Of a DNA stretch of 61,926 nucleotides, positions 33,154-40,567 are shown one piece after another. A program made the position numbers and the translations under genes. Where the stretch lies: NCBI GenBank assembly GCA_003240775.1, contig QFNI01000020.1, positions 1-61,926 of the forward strand. The letters are read 5' to 3'. The DNA comes from Mesorhizobium amorphae. GTDB taxonomy: Bacteria; Pseudomonadota; Alphaproteobacteria; Rhizobiales; Rhizobiaceae. Position 1 is the stretch's first letter. Each line of letters begins with the position of its first letter. The notes below the pieces were generated by a model, which ran no database searches, had not been told where the DNA came from, and saw nothing but the letters and a program-made list of their open reading frames with translations.

Positions 33154-33960
33154 ATGAGCCGCACGAGACCCACGATCGCAGACCTGCGCGCGATCAAGGG
33201 CAAGCGCCAGCTGACCATGCTGCGCGTGGTGACGCTGGACGAGGCGGAGGCCGCCGAGCGCGCCGGCGTCGACATCGTGTCGATCCCCCCGGAACTCTTG
33301 ATGAACCCGCAATATCGCGACGCGGCACCCTCGCTCTTTTCCATGCCGGGCGAGAACTTCTTCGAGGTCGGCACCGCGGACGACTTCGTGCGCTGGTCCT
33401 TCCGGATGCTGAAGGCGGGGGCGGACGCCGTCTATTGCAGCGCGAGCGTCGCCACCATCAAGCGCATGGCCGACGAATCCGTGCCCGTCATCGGCCATGT
33501 CGGCCTCGTTCCCTCGCGCCGCACCTGGACGGGCGGGTGGAAGGCGGTCGGCAAGACGGCGGAATCCGCGCTCGAAATCTGGGAAGCCGTGCAGGCGCTG
33601 GAAAAGGCCGGCGCCTTCGGCGCGGAGATCGAGGTGGTGCCCGTCGAGGTCGCCGAGGCCATCTCCAAGCGCACCTCGCTCTTTCTGCTGTCCATGGGTG
33701 CCGGCGCGGGCTGCGATGCGCAGTACCTCTTCGCCGAGGACATCCTGGGCGAGAACCGCGGGCACATGCCGCGCCACTCCAAGGTCTACCGCAACTTCGC
33801 CGCCGAATATGACCGCCTCCAGCAGGAGCGCATCGCGGCCTTCTCCGAATATGTGGCCGATGTGAACGCCAACGCCTATCCCGAGGAGCGGCACATCGTC
33901 CGCATGCAGGCGGACGAGCTCGCGAAGTTCACTGAGCAACTCGACCGCACCGCGCGCTGA
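33154..33960 (+). CDS. Divergent PanB-like (ketopantoate hydroxymethyltransferase family) protein
   Basis: 268 residues of the PEP mutase/PanB barrel superfamily. PVIGHVGLVPSRR matches the PanB PVxGHxGLxPQ motif and EKAGAFGAEIEVVPVEVAEAI matches the helix carrying the catalytic glutamate. However, the metal-binding VGDS near the start is replaced (DIVSIPPELL), and the KLEGG-type active-site segment reads VYCSASVAT. Normal ketopantoate synthesis is therefore unlikely; a related aldol or retro-aldol step in the adjacent sugar pathway is an inference. GAGG precedes the ATG. It is convergent with the DUF2382 gene; GAGCGGCGCCGCTC at 33969-33982 is a perfect palindrome in the gap. Confidence 0.75.
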   Translation: MSRTRPTIADLRAIKGKRQLTMLRVVTLDEAEAAERAGVDIVSIPPELLMNPQYRDAAPSLFSMPGENFFEVGTADDFVRWSFRMLKAGADAVYCSASVATIKRMADESVPVIGHVGLVPSRRTWTGGWKAVGKTAESALEIWEAVQALEKAGAFGAEIEVVPVEVAEAISKRTSLFLLSMGAGAGCDAQYLFAEDILGENRGHMPRHSKVYRNFAAEYDRLQQERIAAFSEYVADVNANAYPEERHIVRMQADELAKFTEQLDRTAR

Positions 33961-34031
33961 GAACAATCGAGCGGCGCCGCTCATCGGGAACGGCGCCGTC
34001 AGGTGTCACGAGGCTTGAGCCGCCTGTCCGC

Positions 34032-35336
34032 TCAATGCGGGAAGGGCTTGGAGGCGAAAGCCCGGTCGGTGTCCAGACGCTCGGCCTCGGTGCGGTCGTC
34101 TTCGATCTCGACCTCGGTGTGGCGCACCGTGTCGCTCACGGTCTCCGTGCGCTCTTCGGCCTCGCGGCGAAGCGCGATCTCCTCGCGCACGCGAGCTTCC
34201 TTCGAGACCACCGCCTCTTCCGCATGTTCCTCGGCCTCGATCACGCGGTCGGTGAAGGCCTTTTCCGGTCCGTCGAGCGCGCGGTCCACCGGACGGCGCT
34301 CCACGAAGACGCGCTCGGAACGCAGGTTCACCGTTTCCTCGACCGGGGTCTCGACGGCATAGGAGCGGATGCGCACGCGGCCTTTGTCGACCTGGCGCTT
34401 GCCGACGCGCAGCTGCTCTTCGACGATGGGGATCACGGTGTCGCCGGTCTCCACCGCGCGCGCAGTCGCAGAGTGGTCTACGGCTCCAGCGCCCTCTGCC
34501 GAATAGCCGCGCCAGCCCGTGTTCTTCCACTCGGTCTCAAGCTCGTCCACATCCATCGAGCCGTTGCGCTCCAGGATTTCGGCCGCCCGCGCATATTCCG
34601 CATCGTCCACGCTGAGCGAAAGCGTGACGCCGCCGCGGCTCATGCCCTCGGCATAGGCGTAGCGGTCCTCCTCGGGCAGAAAGAGATCGCGCAGCGACGC
34701 CCAGAAGCCGCCTTCGTCGCGGCGGTGATCGTAGGACGCGTCCACGCCGCTGCGGGTGTAGCTCGTGTCTTCTTCCGGCAGGATTCTGGCCGCGGTCGCC
34801 CCGATCCCTGCGATCACGAGGTCGTCGCGGGCGGCTTCGGCCTGCTGGCGCGTGTCGAAATAGCCGACGAGGGTCTGCTCAGTCATGTTTGGCTCCATGT
34901 TCTCCGGATTGTGCTGAGCGAACACGCCGTCCGGACCGGCGCGCTCGATGATCACGCGCTGGCTGCGCAGCCGGATCGGGACCTGAACTTTCTGGGTGCT
35001 GGTGCGCCTGGTGATGCGCACCTCCTCGACCAGCCGAAGCCGGCGCTCGACCACGAGCACCTCCTCCACGACGGGCAGGATGGTGACGTCGCCTTCGGTG
35101 CGGACATCGGGAAACGGCTCGGAATCCGCGATCCAGCGCCCGATGGGCACGCGCTTCACATCGACATCGTCCCGCTCGAGATCGCGCTCGACTTCCGCCT
35201 CGTCGGTTTCGGTGACGGTGGAGACCCGGACGATGCCGCTCAGGCGCTCGCGCGCGGAAACATGCGCGATCTCTTCCACCAGCGGTATGCGCAGCTCGGC
35301 CTCGGGCACCGCGTCGTCGCGCGTGTCGGGTTTCAT
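34032..35336 (-). CDS. Tandem DUF2382 (YsnF-type) stress protein, apparent fusion of two genes
   Basis: 434 residues, highly charged. Residues about 10-130 form one DUF2382 domain (IPLVEEI, VTILPVVEEVLVVERRLRLV, RLRSQRVIIER). A linker with Met residues leads to TEQTLVGYFDTRQQAEAARD, a general-stress type N-terminal domain (about 152-280), then a second DUF2382 domain (about 335-430; VIPIVEEQLRVGKRQVDKG, SERVFVERRPVD). Similar proteins usually occur as separate short and long forms; here one frame runs through both. A good ribosome-binding site before the internal ATG at 34886 means the longer partner could still be made on its own. These proteins accumulate in desiccation or general stress; the biochemical role is unknown. 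Confidence 0.8.
   Translation of the reverse strand: MKPDTRDDAVPEAELRIPLVEEIAHVSARERLSGIVRVSTVTETDEAEVERDLERDDVDVKRVPIGRWIADSEPFPDVRTEGDVTILPVVEEVLVVERRLRLVEEVRITRRTSTQKVQVPIRLRSQRVIIERAGPDGVFAQHNPENMEPNMTEQTLVGYFDTRQQAEAARDDLVIAGIGATAARILPEEDTSYTRSGVDASYDHRRDEGGFWASLRDLFLPEEDRYAYAEGMSRGGVTLSLSVDDAEYARAAEILERNGSMDVDELETEWKNTGWRGYSAEGAGAVDHSATARAVETGDTVIPIVEEQLRVGKRQVDKGRVRIRSYAVETPVEETVNLRSERVFVERRPVDRALDGPEKAFTDRVIEAEEHAEEAVVSKEARVREEIALRREAEERTETVSDTVRHTEVEIEDDRTEAERLDTDRAFASKPFPH
34884..34896 (-). promoter_or_regulatory. Internal ribosome-binding site and start within the DUF2382 fusion
   Basis: On the minus strand GGAG is followed after seven bases by ATG at 34886-34884, opening TEQTLVGYFDTRQQ, the usual N-terminus of the longer DUF2382 protein. 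It would give a 284-residue product from inside the 434-codon frame. Confidence 0.55.
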
Positions 35337-35788
35337 CGGGCGCCCGCCCGCCCGACGCCACCCCTCGAACAGGCCGCTGCAACCCGAAAACCGGCGCGAT
35401 GCCGGACGGGGCCGAGATCTCCCTGCGATCCGATGTGGAAGCGGCGCACACGGCCCGCATCTGCGCGTCGAAGCGCGCCAAGTCCTGCCCTCATGGCCCA
35501 TCCCCGCCTTCGACCGATCCGGCAGCGGAAGCACGATCCAAGGATCAGCGCTCCGCTTCCGGAAGAAAGTCTCGGCCTAGAACTCTCTAGGATTTGGAAA
35601 GATGCAGGTTACGTAAAATTTATACTATTGATTGAGCAATATAATTCATTCTACCAATGGTATTCATGGCTTCGATTTCGACACATATTTCTCGAACCGA
35701 AGATGTCTCGGACGCGTCCGCACAAGCGGCAACGGGAATCTCGCGCGGAAACGGGTCGGCAACCGACAGTTGGCGATCGGCCCAGGCC
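35337..35788. other. AT-rich intergenic region upstream of the DUF2382 gene
   Basis: 452 bases with no recognised gene. Bases about 35580-35690 are markedly AT-rich against the GC-rich neighbours and contain the long dyad at 35624-35666. It should hold the promoter of the DUF2382 gene. A GGAAC-type general-stress (EcfG) promoter was looked for and not seen. Confidence 0.55.
35624..35666. promoter_or_regulatory. Long dyad element, copy 1
   Basis: ACTATTGAT, 20 bases, then ACCAATGGT followed by ATTCA. It is the same layout as 39383-39426. Read on the minus strand, the direction of both downstream genes, each copy starts TGAATACYATTGGTWGAA. Arms here are imperfect (7 of 9). Confidence 0.5.
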
Positions 35789-36205
35789 CTAATCGGCCGA
35801 CCGGCCGGACAACGCCATCAGAAGCTCCAGCAGCGTCTTGCGCACCACCGGGTCCTCGATCTGGTGGAAGGCGTCGAGAACACGTGCGTCGAGGGCGGAA
35901 AGCGGGCGCGGCGGCTCGGCGCCGGCTTGCCCGTTCGCTTGCGGACCCGCGGCCGAGACATCGAAGAAATGCGTGATGGGCAGTTCCAGGGCGGCCGCGA
36001 TCTGCTGGAGCCGTGAGGCCGAGATCTTGTTCGTGCCGCGCTCGTATTTCTGGATCTGCTGGAACGATATTCCGATCCTCGCCCCGAGCTGTTCCTGCGA
36101 GACCTTGGCCAGCAGGCGGGAATTGCGCACCTCCGCGCCGATCTGCTTGTCCATGGCGCTGGGCCGCGGGCGCTGGCCATGGCGCGGACGTTCGCTGGAG
36201 GCCAT
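35789..36205 (-). CDS. XRE-family transcriptional regulator
   Basis: 138 residues. A Cro/C1 helix-turn-helix lies at about 22-78 (KVSQEQLGARIGISFQQIQK, YERGTNKISASRLQQIA), and a C-terminal helical stretch resembles the short chromosomal XRE regulators common in rhizobia. ATG 36205 is used because homology begins after it. The first 20 residues are basic and Ser/Arg-rich. The dyad-containing AT-rich gap lies just downstream. A possible target is its own promoter or the neighbouring stress gene; no operator was identified. Confidence 0.85.
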   Translation of the reverse strand: MASSERPRHGQRPRPSAMDKQIGAEVRNSRLLAKVSQEQLGARIGISFQQIQKYERGTNKISASRLQQIAAALELPITHFFDVSAAGPQANGQAGAEPPRPLSALDARVLDAFHQIEDPVVRKTLLELLMALSGRSAD

Positions 36206-36352
36206 GTTCGGTTCCTCACGCCTTGTTGTGGGTTGCAATCATACCATCACTGCTATGTGGTTCGGCAATCCGCTTCACCCCGGTTTTCGCCCGGGGATGC
36301 ATGAGCGGCGGAGGGCCTCGCCATCACCTATCCCGCATATGCGCTCGAAGCC

Positions 36353-36910
36353 TTGGCAGCGTCGGATGTCGGCGTCTGGGACCGCGACGCGCGCGCCGGC
36401 CTGATCCGCTGCGACGCGACCATGGCAGGCATGTTCGGGCTGACCGACGAGGAAGCCCGGCAGGGCGTCACCCAGGCGCGCTACCAGGAGATCGTGCATC
36501 CGGTCGACCGGCTGCTGTTTCAGGAGAAGGCCCAGCTCGTGCGCAGGCATGGCGGGCTGATGGTGTTCGAATACCGCATCAACCCCGCTCCGGGCGTGGA
36601 ACGCTGGGTGCTGTCGCGCGGCCGCTTCGAGCCGGTGCGGCCGGGAGACCTCATCGCGGGCGGTCGCGGCATCGCGCTCGACGTGACCGAGATCAAGCGC
36701 AACGGGCACATGCAGCACCAGGCGGTGTTCTTCGATTACCCCGCGAGCCCGCAATCGCCCGAGAAGCCCTTCGACCATGCCGCGGCCCTCGCGCTCGAAC
36801 TGCACGCCGAGGCGGTGCGGCTCGGCCAAGCGGTGCCGGGCCTGGAAGACAGCGTGAAGCTCGCGCTGGCGCTCCTGATGCAGGCGGGAATAGCCGGCGA
36901 AGAAGGGTGA
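36353..36910 (+). CDS. PAS-domain protein
   Basis: 185 residues from TTG 36353. Residues 1-110 form a PAS/PAC sensor: ASDVGVWDRD, a YQEIVHPVDRLLFQE helix, VFEYRINPAPG and GIALDVTEIKRN. The remainder (about 111-185) has no recognised output domain, so it may act through partners. PAS-like sequence continues upstream of the TTG (PAYALEALAAS) to 36323, where GGAGGG is placed seven bases before an ATC codon; the start is therefore unresolved. It is convergent with the GGDEF-EAL gene 20 bases away; a joint role in c-di-GMP signalling is possible but not shown. Confidence 0.65.
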   Translation: MAASDVGVWDRDARAGLIRCDATMAGMFGLTDEEARQGVTQARYQEIVHPVDRLLFQEKAQLVRRHGGLMVFEYRINPAPGVERWVLSRGRFEPVRPGDLIAGGRGIALDVTEIKRNGHMQHQAVFFDYPASPQSPEKPFDHAAALALELHAEAVRLGQAVPGLEDSVKLALALLMQAGIAGEEG

Positions 36911-36929
36911 CGGGCAGGCCGCTGCCCGT

Positions 36930-39305
36930 TCAAGCGACCCGGCGGCTGTTCCGTGGCCCCGTCTCCCCAGACAGGCCCACGCGCGGCGGCAGAACCTCCG
37001 GCCTGCCGATCAGGTAGCCCTGAACGGCGTCGCACCCCAGGGCGCGCAGCACCTTGAGCTGGCTTTCCGTCTCGACACCTTCCGCAAGCGTGGAGATGCG
37101 CATGTCGCGCCCCATCTGCGTGATGGCCTTCAGCACCGCCATGCTGTGATTGTCGGCTTCGGCGGCCGCCACGAAGCTCCGGTCGATCTTGATGCGGTCG
37201 AACGGCAGATTGCGGAGATAGGAGAGCGACGAATAGCCGGTGCCGAAATCGTCCATGGCGATCCTGATGCCCAGGCTGCGCAGGTTTTCGAGCACATGGG
37301 CGATGCCGGTGCTGTCTTCCACGATCGCGGTTTCCGTCAGCTCGATCTCCAGCCGCTGCGGGCGCAGACCGCTTCGGTCGAGAGCGGCCGTGACATGCGC
37401 CGAAAGAAGCGGCGAGCGGAACTGGACGGGCGACACGTTGACGGCGACATGCAGGTGGTCCTCCCAGCCCGCCGCCTGGTGACACGCCTCCTCCAGCACC
37501 CATTTGCCGATCGCCACGATCTGCCCGGTCTCCTCGGCCAGCGGAATGAAGTCGGATGGGGGGATGTTGCCGTGGACGGGGTGCTCCCAGCGCAGCAGGG
37601 CCTCGTAGCCGATCAGGCGGTTCTCGGAGAGCGAATGGACGGCCTGGTAGACGAGATGGAACTGACCGCCGACCAGCGCCTCGCGCATGTCGCCTTCGAG
37701 CCTGCTGCGCGCCGCCACCGCTTCCAGCATGCCGGGCTCGTAGAAGGTCGTGCGGCCCCGGCCACTGCGCTTGGATTCGTAGAGCGCGATGTCGGCGCAT
37801 TGCATGAGTTCGTCGACGCTGCGCACTGACGCCATCGCGCAGACGCCGATGCTCGCGCCGATCGTCACCAGCGCCTCGCACAACGTGAAAGGCTGGCCCA
37901 GGCGCTCCACGATGTCGCGCGCGAGACCATGCGCGGCAATCCCCTCGTCTTCCATCAGGACAGCCATCTCGTCGCCGCCGAGGCGGGCGATGAAGCATCG
38001 CTCGTCGGCGGCCTCGCGCACCCGCTGCGCGACCTGAACCAGAAGCTCGTCGCCCAGGCTGTGGCCGTAGGTGTCGTTGATGGATTTGAAGCGGTCGAGG
38101 TCGATCAGCAGGAGTTGGAGAGGGTGCTGTGCGCCCCGCGCCTCCTGCAGGCGCTGCTGCAGGGCCCGCCGGTTGGCGAGCCCGGTCAGCGCATCGGTGA
38201 AGGCCAGTTCCAGAATCTGCGCCTGCGCCTGTCGGCTGGCCGTCACGTCGTCATAGGTCAGCACCGCCCCGCCGCGCACCGGCTGGCAGGCGATGGACAG
38301 GATGCGGCCACCGCTGAAATTGTGCTCCACCTGCGTTTCGTGATCGGCCGACATCCAGGCCCGATGGTTCTCGAACACGCGCGCGATGCGGGCCTCGTCC
38401 CAGCCCCAGACCCGCCCGACATTGGCGAGAAGGGTTTCGAGACGCATGCCCGGCGCGATGTCGTCGTGCCGGAGGTCGAGCATCTCGCGGAACTTCTCGT
38501 TGAAAAGCTCGACCCTGAGGCGGGCGGACACCGTCAGAATGCCGTTCGACATGTTTTCCAGCGCGGTGTTCAGCCTGCCGGAATGCCGTGTCTCCTGCGC
38601 CTCGAAGCGCCGTGCCGCCAGGATGGCGAGCAAGGTGCCGGCAAACAGCACACCCGCACCCACCGCGATGAAGACGCTGAGCAGCAGGTGCCGCCCAGAA
38701 TTGCCTTCGCTCGCCACGGGCACCAGGGTCGTGCCGGCGATCGCCAGGAAATGCGTGCCGATGACCGCCGCAACGATCGAGGCGGCCGTTTGCAGCACCG
38801 AGTTGCGAATGGCGGGGATGCTCCGCGCGACCCCCATGCAGCCACCGCCGACCAGGAGAGACGCAAGCCCCGCTCCGAGCGCATGGCTCTGGAGGCAGCC
38901 CTCCAGCGCGGCCATTCCCGTCGCGTGCATGGCGAAGATGCCGACGCCCGCGATCACGCCCATCAGCATCCGATGCCAGGGGATGGCGGTCATCACGCTG
39001 GCTGCCAGCGGCACGCCGATGGCAAGCGCCGCGATCAGCGCGGAAAACGCGGTGGTGCTCGGGCTGTAGCTGACGGCCACATCGCTGCGATAGCCCAGCA
39101 TGGCCATGAAATGCGTGGTCCAGACGCCGATTCCCGCCACGACCACGATGCCCGCGAGCCACCAGTGCCGCTCCCTGCGCCGCGAGCGCTCGGCCTGCTG
39201 CATCAGAATGGCCAGCAAGGCGCCGGTCACCACGCAGATCAGCCCCGCCGCCAGCACGAAGCTCAGGGCATGATCCGTGGCTAGCTGGTAGAGGGCTGTT
39301 TGCAT
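36930..39305 (-). CDS. MHYT-PAS-GGDEF-EAL cyclic-di-GMP signalling protein
   Basis: 791 residues. An MHYT membrane sensor (about 1-235, seven helices) has WTTHFMAMLGY and later MHATGM and THFLAIAG motifs that may bind copper. A PAS-like linker (about 245-365) precedes GGDEF (about 370-535) and EAL (about 545-785) domains. The cyclase motif reads GGDEM instead of GGDEF/GGEEF, with DLDRFKSINDTYGH intact. The phosphodiesterase has YEALLRW, MDDFGTGYSS and DRIKIDRSF. Phosphodiesterase activity is the safer prediction. It probably controls surface or motile states, consistent with the surface-polymer genes in the window. The dyad at 39383 lies upstream. Confidence 0.95.
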   Translation of the reverse strand: MQTALYQLATDHALSFVLAAGLICVVTGALLAILMQQAERSRRRERHWWLAGIVVVAGIGVWTTHFMAMLGYRSDVAVSYSPSTTAFSALIAALAIGVPLAASVMTAIPWHRMLMGVIAGVGIFAMHATGMAALEGCLQSHALGAGLASLLVGGGCMGVARSIPAIRNSVLQTAASIVAAVIGTHFLAIAGTTLVPVASEGNSGRHLLLSVFIAVGAGVLFAGTLLAILAARRFEAQETRHSGRLNTALENMSNGILTVSARLRVELFNEKFREMLDLRHDDIAPGMRLETLLANVGRVWGWDEARIARVFENHRAWMSADHETQVEHNFSGGRILSIACQPVRGGAVLTYDDVTASRQAQAQILELAFTDALTGLANRRALQQRLQEARGAQHPLQLLLIDLDRFKSINDTYGHSLGDELLVQVAQRVREAADERCFIARLGGDEMAVLMEDEGIAAHGLARDIVERLGQPFTLCEALVTIGASIGVCAMASVRSVDELMQCADIALYESKRSGRGRTTFYEPGMLEAVAARSRLEGDMREALVGGQFHLVYQAVHSLSENRLIGYEALLRWEHPVHGNIPPSDFIPLAEETGQIVAIGKWVLEEACHQAAGWEDHLHVAVNVSPVQFRSPLLSAHVTAALDRSGLRPQRLEIELTETAIVEDSTGIAHVLENLRSLGIRIAMDDFGTGYSSLSYLRNLPFDRIKIDRSFVAAAEADNHSMAVLKAITQMGRDMRISTLAEGVETESQLKVLRALGCDAVQGYLIGRPEVLPPRVGLSGETGPRNSRRVA

Positions 39306-39590
39306 AAGCCATCAAGCAACCACATAAGTTATTTAGTGGTGAATATCGTCGGTATCATCGAAATGAAGCGGGCATCGAAATTACTATTGGTGGGAGTTAT
39401 CCCGCGAGTTCAACCAATAGTATTCACTCGGGAGCGAAAGTTGTCGCGCAAGACCGACCGCCGAGAAACAGACGATCGGCGCTATATTGAATAGCTGACG
39501 CTTGGTAAGGTTGGAAGCGGCGCCTCCGCCAGTCGGCTCGACAACACTTCGTGCGCGCGCCGTGGCCACAGAAACGAAACCTCCGGCAAG
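39306..39590. other. AT-rich intergenic region upstream of the c-di-GMP gene
   Basis: 285 bases without a convincing gene. The stretch 39310-39430 is AT-rich, carries two ATCGAAAT direct repeats (about 39357 and 39374) and the perfect long dyad at 39383-39426. It is the promoter region of the minus-strand GGDEF-EAL gene. Confidence 0.55.
39383..39426. promoter_or_regulatory. Long dyad element, copy 2
   Basis: ACTATTGGT (39383-39391) and ACCAATAGT (39413-39421) are perfect 9-bp inverted repeats 21 bases apart, followed by ATTCA. They lie 78 bases upstream of the GGDEF-EAL start. The same arrangement occurs at 35624-35666. Confidence 0.6.
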
Positions 39591-40544
39591 TCAGGCCCTG
39601 CCGCTCTTCGGAAGGCGCCCGCCAGTCCTGAGCGATCCCGGCAAGGGGTGGCCCACGATCCGCTCCGCCAGATGGGACACCTCGATCAACGCGTCGAGAT
39701 CGAGGCCCGTGGCACAGCCGCTTTCCTCGCAGAGAAACGCGAAATCCTCGGTGCAGAGATTGCCCGCCGCGCCCTTGTGGGCCGCGAAAGGGCAGCCGCC
39801 CAGGCCGCCGATCGAGGTGTCGAAGTCGGCGACACCCATTTCCAACCCCGCGAACGCATTGGCCATCGCCATGCCGCGGGTGTCGTGGAGATGCAGCGAG
39901 ACGGCGATGTCGGGATGGCGCTCCCGCACGGCGCCGACCGCGCGCTTGACGGAAAGCGGGGTCGCCCAGCCCATCGTGTCGGACAGGCCGAGCGTGTCGA
40001 TCCTTTCGCCGAACTCGTCGGCCAGCGCGAAGACCTCGTCGACGCGCTCCATCAAGCGGTCGAGCGGTATCTCGCCTTCGTAGTTGCAGCCGAAGGCGGC
40101 GCTGATGCCGCCCTTGTCGATGGCTATGCCTCGTTCCTGCAGGAGCTTCGCCATGTTGCGCCTGGTCTGCCGCTGGCCTTCGAAGCTCGTCTGCTGGTTG
40201 CGCTGGAGAAAGGTCTCCGAGGCGCACAGGCTGATGCCGCCTTCGATGTGGAGCCGGCCCGTGGCCAGCGCGCGCTCGAGCCCGCGCTCGTTCAGGTAGA
40301 GGCCCGTGTATCGCAGGCCGGGCGGCGGGGGAGCGAGCCCTGCCACCACCGCCTCCGCATCGGCCCATTGCGGCACGCGGCGGGGGCTGACGAAGGACAC
40401 GACCTGGATCTCGCGCAGCCCGGTTTCGGCCAGCGCGTCGACCAGCGCCACCTTGTCCGCGGTGGGGATCACGCGCGGCTCGATCTGGACGCCTTCGCGC
40501 GGGCCGTCCTCGTTGATCGAAACGCGGGCAGGAAGATCGCTCAT
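39591..40544 (-). CDS. HMG-CoA lyase family protein (hydroxymethylglutaryl-/citramalyl-CoA lyase)
   Basis: 317 residues of the DRE-TIM metallolyases. NEDGPREGVQIE holds the catalytic Arg (with Glu where many lyases have Asp), SFVSPRRVPQWADA, LHLHDTRGMAMANA gives the metal-ligand histidines, and TSIGGLGGCPFA gives the catalytic-loop Cys. It should cleave a 3-hydroxy-3-methyl acyl-CoA into acetyl-CoA plus acetoacetate or pyruvate. It is the last gene of a minus-strand set with a CoA transferase and TctCBA, starting 24 bases after the TctA stop, so its substrate is probably the imported acid after CoA activation. Confidence 0.9.
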   Translation of the reverse strand: MSDLPARVSINEDGPREGVQIEPRVIPTADKVALVDALAETGLREIQVVSFVSPRRVPQWADAEAVVAGLAPPPPGLRYTGLYLNERGLERALATGRLHIEGGISLCASETFLQRNQQTSFEGQRQTRRNMAKLLQERGIAIDKGGISAAFGCNYEGEIPLDRLMERVDEVFALADEFGERIDTLGLSDTMGWATPLSVKRAVGAVRERHPDIAVSLHLHDTRGMAMANAFAGLEMGVADFDTSIGGLGGCPFAAHKGAAGNLCTEDFAFLCEESGCATGLDLDALIEVSHLAERIVGHPLPGSLRTGGRLPKSGRA

Positions 40545-40567
40545 CGTGGCTCGAAGCTCCTCGGGCG

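Noticed and set aside
33969..33982. Perfect palindrome GAGCGGCGCCGCTC between convergent genes as a terminator
   Set aside because: No loop and no T tract on either strand. Noted in the neighbouring gene entry only.
39384..39569. 61-codon minus-strand frame in the gap upstream of the GGDEF-EAL gene
   Set aside because: No recognisable domain, and it overlaps the long dyad in the AT-rich promoter region.
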